Source: Megalopta genalis
Lineage: Eukaryota > Arthropoda > Insecta > Hymenoptera > Halictidae
Assembly (NCBI RefSeq): GCF_051020955.1
Contig: NC_135016.1
Location: 10,310,001-10,374,000, forward strand
Direction: 5' to 3'
DNA length: 64,000 bases
Shown: piece by piece, positions 46,404 through 57,029 of the stretch
Position numbering within the stretch: the stretch's first letter is position 1
How the letters are laid out: each line of letters opens with the position of its first letter
Notes under the pieces: model-generated
Told to the model about the DNA's origin: nothing
What the model saw: only the letters and a program-made list of their open reading frames with translations
Databases searched by the model: none
Position numbers and translations under genes: made by a program

Positions 46404-47535
46404 TGTAGCGGCCAGTCGGCGCGCATAAGAAAAGATTTATTTCTCGTGCAAACGACTAACATATTTATGACTCTCCTTCGAAAAGGCTATCTTTGAGTAA
46501 GCTGTTTCCTGTCCGGATGGCAATAAGCCAGTAGAGTTTCTTTTTTACCTAATTCTCGATAGTCAACGAGACCGTCATAAATAAGCGGGAATTCCGAAGG
46601 GCACGCAAAACGGACTCGAACGCCGGACGTCCTAGCGCAACGGCCCTGAGGAAAACCCAGGCCGTTACATCATAAAAAACGCACCCACTCCGATCACCAC
46701 GCGGTCCCAAAACGGGACGCGCTCAGGGCGTAAGGGACAACGCGGTGAGAAGGAGATGGACAACGCTGATTGGGAAAACCCATTCGCGGGTCAACCAATC
46801 AGGGGGTGTCCAGAGCCCTTGCCGGGGGCAAACAGGATAATATAAAAAGAGCAGCAGTGAGACGCTCGCTCTCAGCCCTCTGCTGGCGGGTCTGGAGGTA
46901 GCCGCCACATACCCCCTTGCCAGTGATAACGATATCTAAGATGGAGGTCCTCTCCATGCTAGGTGTTTGCTATACCTCGTGGGCATCGACGCGGTCGTAA
47001 GGATACCTGCGTAGCTCTACTCGACTTGACCGCGTTTAATGCCCGAGGTAGTGCAAACGTTACCTGATCCTGATCGCAGCTGGATCAACCTACATCTGAG
47101 CCTTAAAGCTACTATGTACAATGTTTACAACGATGTAGGTTGATCGGAAAGGTTGTGTGTTCACATCACGTCGGGGTCACCAGTTTGGCTGCGGTTCGCT
47201 GTGTCGTGGAAAAGGAGTGGGGAGACGTTTCGTCCGCGGCCCGCTAGAGGACTCATCGGTAAGGCTATCCTAGCGGGCCCTTGCCTTAGACGTAAGGGTA
47301 GGACGAAGTCTCGGTGTATATATAGGGATCGAGGCGGTCGGCTACTAGCGGGAAGAGGAGCCCTCTGCTGGCGGGTCTGGAGGTAGCCGCCACACTATCT
47401 TACCTCTCATACTTCTCATACCTCTCTTGATACGACGTCACGCTACCCGAAAGTGTTTCTACGCAACTTAATAAATAAAGTTAATAGTTACACCGCACGC
47501 ACCAGTTATTTACAAGAACACACTCCATAACTAAA
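46404..47535 (+). mobile_element. Solo-LTR-like element, copy 2 (plus orientation)
   Basis: It starts TGTAGCGGCCAGTCGG and ends CATAACTAAA, flanked by CCTT on both sides (46400-46403, 47536-47539). The order is: U3-like half; TATA box TATAAAAAGAG at about 46841; transcribed part; AATAAATAAAG at about 47469 as a polyadenylation signal; U5-like end with ACACCGCACGCACCAG. It is nearly identical to copy 1 outside the central part. It is 336 bp longer because it carries a 449-bp module between 36-bp direct repeats, whereas copy 1 has the 9-bp minisatellite there. No ORF of note; the 61-residue minus ORF is shared with copy 1 and is not a gene. Confidence 0.72.
46874..47394 (+). ncRNA. Hairpin-rich module between 36-bp direct repeats in the LTR
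   Basis: Direct repeats 46874-46909 and 47359-47394 are 36 bp (start AGCCCTCTGCTGG, end GTAGCCGCCACA); each can form GGCGG...CCGCC. Between them are strong stems: ATGGAG/CTCCAT (46941/46952), GTTTGC..ACCTCG..GGGCAT..ACGCGGTC with its complement (46965-46996 with 47028-47058), GATCAACCTACATC/GATGTAGGTTGATC (47083/47132), and GAGACGTTTCGTCC/GGACGAAGTCTC (47222/47301) enclosing GGCCCGCTAG/CTAGCGGGCC (47238/47270) and CCTTA-GACG-TAAGG (47284-47297). The module lies 3' of the TATA box, so an LTR transcript would include it. The stems are seen; a structured RNA function is inferred. Confidence 0.5.
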
Positions 47536-48389
47536 CCTTCAATCGTTTTCATCAAGCATTTCATTAAATTGGAAATTATAATTGATTATTTGATCCCCAG
47601 CGCTGCTTCAGATTATTGTCGATTATTATTCGTCAGAAGCGTCTACCTCTAATATTCATTTGTTTTCTGTTCTCGTGAGAATTCAGCGAGACGATCGGGT
47701 TTCCTGCAGCCATTCGATGCATCCTTGGCAGGGTACGAAGCGACGCTTGCAAGACGGAAGGTAGAGAATAGAGACGAATAGAATGAACGAGACTCCCCAT
47801 GGATTTTAAACAACGACGGAAGATTTCGTTTGATCAACCGACGTCGTCGACACCACCTGCCGACGTATTTACATTTCAGGCCGCTCGGATTTCTCCCGAA
47901 TCCAATCGATTCCCCGGGTAAAATATCGCAGCCGCGTCCCTTATCGCGAAACCGAAGGGGGAAAATCGACGCGGGACCCGTCAACCTTCGAGTAGAATTG
48001 AATTTCCCGATATCTGTAGCCGGTCGGATTATTCGATCACCGAGGAAAGCTTCTTTGCAATTATACCGGATGCTATAGCCGAGGGAAATGGGTAATTCTT
48101 CGAATAAATTCAGTCGGAGGAACGTGAAAAAATGTGATTGCTATGGTTCGATCGGAGAGTCTTCTTCGGGGGCAGTGTACTATGAATGTGATCGTTTCGG
48201 ATGAGGAAGAAATGAGCTTGCTGTAACTATTCTTCAGCTACCGAGGTAGAAGTTTAGCATGAACTTTGGTAATTTAGTCGGAAGTATTGGAAGTGTATCA
48301 TCTTCTTGAAGAAGCGGCGGTGAGTCGTGGTCGGAAGAGTTGAAAAGTTAAAAGTGGGTAGTAAAACAATTTTGTAGAACCAAGTAAAA

Positions 48390-49150
48390 TGATTAGTTAC
48401 GATCAAGCACGTCAGAACAATTGCTATTACTTTTTGGAAAAGCTAAATAATATTTGTTGTCGAGTTTGATCAGCCTAGTAACATAGTTTGCTTTGACAGG
48501 TTGAAATCGCCGAGTAAAATAATTCCACTCGATCAAGTGGAATATCTAATTATGGTCAGACTCGAATATTCTTAATGTCTCAAGGAACTGAGAATTTTTG
48601 GAAGCCTACCTTCATTTAGCCAGTAAAATAGGTTCTGTTAAAAATTCAGAATAAATAATGTTTTTCTACATTAAGTAGAATAACTGGCCATGGTCAGACT
48701 TAATAGAAGAATGCTAAATTAATTTCGCGAATATCTAAAAATTGCATAAAATGAAGGTATCGTTCAGTATGATATTTCACCAGAGAAAATTGAAAGTGAA
48801 CGATTAACGAAATTTCTCTAGAATAAGTAGAATGCCCAGCCATGGTCGGACTAAACATAGGAACTCCATTTGAATAAAAATAAAAAATGTAAGAATTGTT
48901 TGTAGTGAAGGTATCTTTCAGTACGATATTTTACCATATAAAATTTAAACTAAATAACAGTGTGTTTCTAATGTATGGTAAGTAGAATATCTAACCATAA
49001 TCAGACTCACCGGAGGAACGCTATTTAACTTCTATAGTATCTAGAAATGATCCAAAGTAAAGTTTCGATAAAATATTTTACCAAATAATATTGAGAGTGT
49101 GTACTAACAGTGTTTTCCAAGCCTAAGTAGTATTAACTGGCTACGATCGG
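48390..49150. repeat. Degenerate 150-bp tandem repeat, about six units
   Basis: A core like TAAGTAGAATA, then CTGGCCATGGTCAGACT recurs at about 48399, 48551, 48689, 48841, 48996 and 49141 (spacing 152, 138, 152, 155, 145). Between the cores are AT-rich segments with GATATTTTACCA. The core is better conserved than the rest of each unit. Confidence 0.7.
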
Positions 49151-52100
49151 ACAGTACAGTCGACAATTACAGTTTCCAGCGTAGTTCAGACAAAGTTTAA
49201 AGCGAATTCGCGGAGTAGCGAACCTGCTTATGGTGCTCGATAATAATTTTATGGCAACCGCCTCCCTTTTTCCCTTGATCATCGATTCCCGGGACATCCT
49301 GCACAATATAAAGGACTCGCGCGTTGGCATGCCTGTCGAAACATGTCACATTTGCCGTATTGATGCGCCGTCGCTGTTCCGGAGCTTCCCGTGTCAGCCT
49401 TGGGATGTCAGGAGAAAGGTTCGAAAGTACAACAATATTCCACTTAACGGGAAGAAGGATAAGAAGGGTCCTGCCATCCGCTCAATCTCGTCTTCCTTTT
49501 ATCGTCTCGCGAGACATTCTCAAGTAAACACATTCTGGAACCAGCGAAAGGATAATTCCAGCCAGCCTGTAGGCTTTCCTCGAATAAAACGAAGAGCGAC
49601 ATGGAAAATAACGTTCCGTATTTCGAATCTCGGAAAGGGAACATCGAATTGCCAGAAGATAATTAATCTGTGAATCAGGAAATAACTTTCAAAACGAAAA
49701 AAATCGTCACGCTCGTTGAGCGCCGAATTCATCGCGCACGGATGACACTGATTCTTCCAGTTTCGGTTTTATTAACCGAGTAACTTCGACATTGTGCGAG
49801 CTTTTGACGCCGACATACGGCACTTGGTGTGTTAAACAGGACACCCTGTATACCTCACGGCTTTCGGACGAGTCCCGCCTCATCTCGTGGCTCCGAGGGC
49901 CGAGCTATCCATGAAAAATACAAGAGACCGTGGAATAACGCGCGGCAGCAGACGAAACTCTCGGAAACCATTTAACAAACACTTTGAGGGAACAAAGGGC
50001 GGGCGGAAGGTATGCAAATACGTCGCGCATAAAGAGCGAGCGTTTTTCCTCGGGAGAATTTCGTTAGTCGTTCCTATTCGAACGTGATCGAATATGCCGG
50101 CAGCTTAGACAACGTCGAGCCACGGCCTGCCAGGTCGGTTTATGAGAGCGCCCGGTAATGGTGTTTCCATGGGGTTCTCTGTGCTACCAGTTCCGATGGC
50201 GGTGCTTCAAGGCGATCCACACAGTGCCGGGAACAATCCGGAATACTTGATTCGCATCCCCTCGGATAATGCCGGCGTATTGCCCACGCGTTACCCGCCA
50301 GCGAGCTGCTGGGGAAATAAATGATGGTACCTAATATCCGAGGAAAACTTCGACGAGGCCGGATCCCCTTTTCCGTGCCGATGAACAGGAATCCTGGCAA
50401 TAAAAGCCTGCTTGGATTTCCATAAATTCTCTACCGGCGTCTCCCGGCGCGACTCTGAAAAGCGACGGTCGGCCGGAACGACAGGACAACGTGATGCGAT
50501 CCATTGTGGCACTCGGCGAATGAATTTCTCATAATGCGTACGGTTATTACCAGACGAATGGACAGTTTCGATGGTTCGTGGGGAAAAAAGGATCCCCCGA
50601 CGATGCTCGAACTAGCGCGAGAACACTCTTCGAACGTTTTTGCTGTCATTGTCGTGGATCACCTCGTTCGAAATCTTTTAGTGCGACGGGACGATAGGTA
50701 ATGGTCATCGGGGTGATGGGTTTTAACGCCGCGCGATTTTCTTTTACGGAAGAAAATTGCTGTGATCGGTAGGCGACGGATTTTATGCATTTGCGAGGAC
50801 GATGTGTAGGTGGAACGCGAAACGGTGGGAAGATTATGAGACTTCAAGGATGCTACGATTCCAAAAATTATTCAGAAGAATGCGATAACTCGAAAATTAT
50901 TAGACTTATTGAAATAAATTTGTTAGACTTATTTAGAAAGGAAACAAATTCCTATCTTACATCTGCACATAAAGATTTATATTTGACATTAGATTTACGA
51001 AAAAAGCAGCTTATATTAGCATGTAAAGATAACGATAGGACATCTGTTCTGATTTCGGACGAGCATTATTGAATAAATAACTTAGAAACGTATCTTTACA
51101 ATCTGGATAATTGAAAATCGAAAAATTAGTGACCGGTTATTTAGACGGCTTGTATTAACGTATGTCAACTTCATGTTCGACGTTTAAATATTGACGATAG
51201 AAGAGCAACACTAGATAGCGATTTAAAAAACAAACGCATGAAATTCACATTTAGTAGATTATGTTCTAAATCTTCTTAACGAGTTTAACACGATATTGTA
51301 GAGCAAGGGATTAAGGATTTTGACAGGCGCCACACTAAAATTACGCCATATCTTGTATCGAAAATTCCAAATACCGTTTTTCAGATTTCGGATGTGTGAA
51401 TGAATTATATATATTTCTAGTCATAATTTAAAAGTTGTATTTTGGTAAAATGCACTGATGCTTTTAATCTTTTGAAGCTAAATTTTGTTAGGTATAAAAA
51501 TAATCCAACTGACATGCGACAATCTACCTGACACACGATACAACAATTAATTTTTAAGACTGGCGCCCTATCTTATATAAGTCTTATATTTAAGACTATG
51601 GCGGTTGGGGCATTCTTATAAAAACAAAATGAGATTATTTTGAATAAAACAACATAAGATTTTGTGTATCTTGTCTCTATCATATTTCATTGGTCCAGTC
51701 TTGAAAATTAATTGTTGCGCTGCGTATCTGCTCTATAGCAACCGTGTCTACGTCTCATCAGCTTCGGCAGTTAATTCTTTGCAGGATTTGAAAAACATCC
51801 CATCCAATCTAGCAATCTATCGACGCGAGGCATAATATAATCAATCTTCCTTAGGGAAAATTACTTCCGTAACTTTGCTCGAGGTGCCGTGCCTGGTCCC
51901 GGGCATAAAGGCGACGGCTGTGTTTTTCTTCTGTTTCGCGAAAGTTACAGTTGCAATTAGCGACGCCGACACCCGACGACAATTAGAAGTACGTAGCAGA
52001 GAGTCGAGTCACGGTTCGCTAGCTGCCTCTCGGATTTTTCATTCGACGATCAGTGACATAACCAGCCGTTACGCTGGGTAACAGGTGAAAAATCGAGATT

Positions 52101-52769
52101 ATTGATAGCGACGGTAGAAATGATAACACGGATCGAGCCAGAGTCCGGTTGCTCGTAGTTCTTCCGCGACCTTTCGCCGCTCGCCGAGAGACCGCAGCGC
52201 GGATTTGAAACCGAATCGTCGGCAGAATTGATAGCCGCGTCGGATCCTTTAACAGATCGAACGTCAGCTTCCGGAGGGATCTAAAAATGGAAAGGGATTC
52301 GCCCTCGGCGCCGAGATCTAGACAACCGTTCTCTGTTTTTCGACAGATCGATCTCCGATACGTGGCTGGAAATTACCTGGCCCCTGGTTCGCTTGCATAC
52401 TCGACCATTATGGCTGTCAGTAGGACCTGTTCCGACGAGAATCGGCCGGGAACTTTGATCTTTCGACTACGTGATTTCTACTCTGCGCTCCAAATCCGAG
52501 CGATTTTGCGCTATGCAAAGCTCACGAGAATTCTCGCGACGCGCGAGAATCAGCTGAAATATAAATAGACAATGTGACAACTTCGATTTACAATATTTGA
52601 TCAATCTTTCAACAGCGATTGAGCATTGTAAAAAAGGAGCGCACCTTCTGATCTCAAGATAAAGCAATGTTAGTGTCTTCTTCATTTTCGTTAAGTTTGC
52701 TGTTTCACACGATCGTTTATAAACGCCAACGACATTTTTTTATTTATTTGTTATTATTTGATTAATTTA

Positions 52770-53345
52770 TTTCTCGTCCTCGGATTGCAACGATCAGGAT
52801 CTTGTTCTTTCCTATTTCAAATTGTAATGTCTTCATAGCGAAAAACATTATTTTCATTGCATTACACATTTTTTTAGAAATTAAGGTACAACTTTTATTT
52901 ACACCTTTTGTTAACTCTTCTTATTGTCGTAACGAGCGTGAACTAAAATGTGCTCAGTATCGTCCTCAGATTGCAACAATCGAGCAACGTCAGAATTTTG
53001 TTCATTCTCATTTTCAATTGTAATGCCTTAGTACTGGATTGCACATTTTTCATTGTCTTACAAATTGATTTACAAACGCAGTCAGCAATTCTATTTATTA
53101 CTGGTTTTATTTTTATAACGATTGCGCAATAAACTCGGTATTACTTTATAATATGCTCATCAGTATCTTTAGATTACAACGTTAAAACAACATCAGCATT
53201 TTGTTCATTCACGTCGCAATTGTAAATCCTTCGTAATGGAAGACATTATTTTCATTGTCCTGTATATTCGTTCTCTGATTCAGACATCATCTTCATTTAT
53301 TGCTGCATTTATTTCGGGAACGAGCATGAAATAAAACGAACTTAT
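52770..53345. repeat. Degenerate repeat of about 200 bp, three units
   Basis: The series CTCRGATTGCAACRATC, then TTTTGTTC, CAATTGTAATG, ACATTATTTTCATTG and AACGAGCRTGAA recurs at about 52780, 52965 and 53165. Units have diverged strongly. No coding potential. Confidence 0.55.
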
Positions 53346-55140
53346 TTTCGCCCCGAGGCTACACACACTTTCGAGCAAGCTCCTCCGTTAACCTTGACAA
53401 TGTCCTTACGTTCCTGCCATGAACGACCAGTTTGCACTGATTACCAGATATATATATGCAGCCTATTGTTCGCGACGATCCCTCCGAGAGGATGTCAGGT
53501 TTATTCAGACCGTATAGGCACGCGAAACTTCTGCATCGCTTGAATTGTTTATTTGACTTCGGGTCTCCGCGATTGTTCCGGCGGCCACGTGTTCCCTAAT
53601 GTCTCGAGCTAGTCGCCTTCACGCGAATTAACCGCATTTCCACAAATCCAGATGGATAGGGAATGATTACAGTTACGAAGCCGCATCATCGATCACTTTA
53701 CGGAGAAGACAGGGAACATGTGCGCGGTCGGTAGAATGATTTGCGCGCGTGTGGCGCGTGTCGCGCGTCTCGAAACGTCGGAATTCTATTGAGCCCGGCG
53801 AACAAAAAAATCTCGAACCGCGTCAGAACTACGGAAAACATTTCGTTCCAGGAGGCGCCGGTTTTTCGGAAAATAATTGGATGTGCGGCCGCGGCAAGTA
53901 GCAACGGCGTGTAATGATCAGACTCGTTAGCCAACTCTGCCAGTGGTAGAAACTTACGTACATCGTTCCTAAATCATCGTAAACTGCAGCAAGGGTGAAA
54001 TTGTGGCTGGCGTGACAAGATTCATTAACAGAGTGCGCAGCGTCTCGTTTTTCACGCTTGCCTACACTTTCCGTACACAACCACTGCGTTCTTGTTCCCT
54101 TCGCCGAAATGCGGAAGCTTTTGTACACGTTCAGAGGTTGAAAACAATTACGGTATCGGTTTCGGGCCTTGAAATAGTTCTGAAGAACCGAGAGAACCTC
54201 GTGATTTTCTTCCTTCCGATTGTTAGAAGGTCTAATTCACTGAACAATTGCTGGCAAAATTTTTGCAAAAATTATAATTGTTTCGTCGGACGAAGAAAGT
54301 GATCTTTCAACTTTTTATCCGAGCCTAGAGAATACAAATTTCAACAATGCGTTTCGTACGATTTGGTAACTCGTACGCTGAAAATGATTAAATATTTAAA
54401 GATACATCATATTATCATATTAACATTATATTTGACATTTTTATAACATATAATAATATTATAACATTATATATCATATTAACATCATATTAAATTATTC
54501 AATAATTAAAGATACATCAATCTTCGCTCGGATAAAAAGGTTCGAGGACGTTATCTTTGTCATCGTTGCAACCAATTGCAATTTTTAGAATATATTTCGT
54601 TTCGTTACTAGTTCCTCTAACAGCTGAAACATGCTCGCGTGGTTCGATCCAATTTGGAAAAAAATGTTGTTTCGTTAAAAAAGTATCCGCAGGCTTTCTC
54701 TGCCGAGTTCTATTTTCAGAAGCGTTGCAATTCCTGCGCGCGATTAATAAAAATTGATGGAAACAAACCGCGTCGTCCGGGATCGGAAATTGTTTCTCGA
54801 GCTGGAAGTCTTTTCAAACAATTGCGCCGGATGTCAAGTGGAAAGTTGGTACAGTAGTTTACAGGAGCCTTGTTTCGAAGACGTTCTACGCGAGTTAACG
54901 AGACAATAAAACGGTCCGCGACGCGTACCCGTGTCTGCGGCTCCAGCCGAGAACATATGGCAATATTTCATGCTCGCAAAGGGAACAACGTTTCACCTCG
55001 AGGTCTCGAGACCTGTGCTGCTCGGCGCTCGCTCATTCTTTTCGCAGGGTACACACGTAATCAAGCTCGGAACTTGCTCGTCTCAATAGATCCTCGTGGA
55101 AGTCGGCCGCGGAACTTTCAGGAAACTAATTTTCATCGGC

Positions 55141-57024
55141 GCCCCAACTCTACGGCTTCGTAACAATCTTTGTTCCATCGGCCAGAGTCCATCGTCCTCG
55201 GCCGCATAGCCGCGACTAGTTTCCGTTGTTCCTAACGTTAGAACCGTCGGACCCGTCAAGATGACGGATTTCAAATTTTGTGTTTAATCAATTTTTTAAT
55301 TTATTTATTTTTTTCATTAATATTTTACTCAGTTACTGGATTCGTTTATTTATTCAAGCATATTTCGTTCTAAAATTCGAGGAACGGTTTCACAAATGCA
55401 ATCTGTTGTTTTTAAAAGGCTACGCGAACTAATTAGAAGACTGCGAATGTTTTGCACATTTTAGACAAATGTCTAAAATGTCAGACTATGTCAAAGATAA
55501 AACTGTAAAGAAATTGGAGCCCCAACTCTACGGCTTCGCAACAATCTTTGTTCCATCGGCCAGAGTCCATCGTCCTCGATCGCATAGCCGCGACTAGTTT
55601 CCGTCATTCCTAACGCTAGAACCGTCGGACCCGTCAAGATGACGGATTTCAAATTTTGTGTTCAATCAATATTTTAATTTCTTTATTTTTCATTAATATT
55701 TTACTCAGTTACTGGATTCGTTTATTTATTCAAGCATATTTCGTTCTAAAAATCGAGGAACGGTTTCACAAATGCAATCTGTTGTTTTTAAAAGGCTACG
55801 CGAACTAATTAGAAGACTGCGAATGTTTTGCACATTTTAGACAAATGTCTAAAATGTCAGACTATGTCAAAGATAAAACTGTAAAGAAATTGGAGCCCCA
55901 ACTCTACGGCTTCGCAACAATCTTTGTTCCATCGGCCAGAGCCCATCGTCCTCGATCGCATAGCCGCGACTAGTTTCCGTTGTTCCTAACGCTAGAAGCG
56001 TCGGACCCGTCAAGATGACGGATTTCAAATTTTGTGTTCAATCAATTTTTTAATTAATTTATTTTTTTCATTAATATTTTACTCAGTTACTGGATTCGTT
56101 TATTTATTCAAGCATATTTCGTTCTAAAAATCGAGCAACGGTTTCACAAATGCAATCTGTTGTTTTTAAAAGGCTACGCGAACTAATTAGAAGACTGCGA
56201 ATGTTTTGCACATTTTAGACAAATGTCTAAAATATCGGTCTATGTTAAAGATAAAACTGTAAAGAAATTGGAGCCCCAACTCTACGGCTTCGCAACAATC
56301 TTTGTTCCATCGGCCAGAGTCCATCGTCCTCGATCGCATAGCCGCGACTAGTTTCCGTCATTCCTAACGCTAGAACCGTCGGACCCGTCAAGATGACGGA
56401 TTTCAAATTTTGTGTTCAATCAATATTTTAATTTATTTATTTTTCATTAATATTTTACTCAGTTACTGGATTCGTTTATTTATTCAAGTATATTTCGTTC
56501 TAAAAATCGAGCAACGGTTTCACAAATGCAATCTGTTGTTTTTAAAACGCTACGCGAACTAATTAGAAGACTGCGAATGTTTTGCACATTTTAGACAAAC
56601 GTCTAAAATGTCAGACTATGTCAAAGATCAAACTGTAAAGAAATTGGAGCCCCAACTCTACGGCTTCGCAACAATCTTTGTTCCATCGGCCAGAGTCCAT
56701 CGTCCTCGATCGCATAGCCGCGACTAGTTTCTATTGTTCCTAACGCTAGAAGCGTCGGACCCGTCAAGATGACGGATTTCAAATTTTGTGTTCAATCGAT
56801 TTTTTAATTTATTTATTTTTCATTAATATTTTACTCAGTTACTGGATTCGTTTATTTATTCAAGCATATTTCGTTCTAAAAATCGAGCAACGGCTTCACA
56901 AATGCAATCTATTGTTTTTAAAAGGCTACGCGAACTAATTAGAAGACTGCGAATGTTTTGCACATTTTAGACAAACGTCTAAAATGTCGGTCTATGTTAA
57001 AGATAAAACTGTAAAGAAATTGGA
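55141..57024. repeat. Five-copy 377-bp satellite-like tandem array
   Basis: Units start with GCCCCAACTCTACGGCTTCG at 55141, 55519, 55895, 56273 and 56649; lengths are 378, 376, 378, 376 and 376. Each contains CCGTCA-AGA-TGACGG and a perfect 26-bp hairpin, ACATTTTAGACA-AA-TGTCTAAAATGT (first at 55456-55481; later units have one change). Units 2 and 4 share TTTCCGTCATTCC and CAATATTTTAATT, while units 1, 3 and 5 share TTGTTCC and CAATTTTTTAATT or a close variant, so the array has a two-type alternating pattern. No gene inside. Confidence 0.97.
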
Positions 57025-57029
57025 GGAAT

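Larger units (their letters stand above)
47540..55140. other. Non-coding stretch with degenerate arrays
   Basis: No gene is supported. It holds a degenerate 150-bp array (48390-49150), a fragment ending ACACCCTGTATA at 49844-49856 that resembles the end of a CAGGGTGT MITE, a degenerate 200-bp array (52770-53345) and an AT-rich TAACATTATAT block at 54400-54490. The ORF at 50785-51072 (plus, ending SDEHY) reads somewhat protein-like but has no recognisable domain or exon borders. Confidence 0.5.

Noticed and set aside
46723..46908. 61-residue minus ORF (ends HLLLTALSLTP)
   Set aside because: The same stretch occurs in LTR copy 1 because the DNA is a repeat. It runs antisense across the LTR promoter and is not a plausible protein.
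55141..57024. CRISPR-like repeated array
   Set aside because: Units are 377-bp tandem copies with no short direct repeats separated by unique spacers, and the window is eukaryotic.
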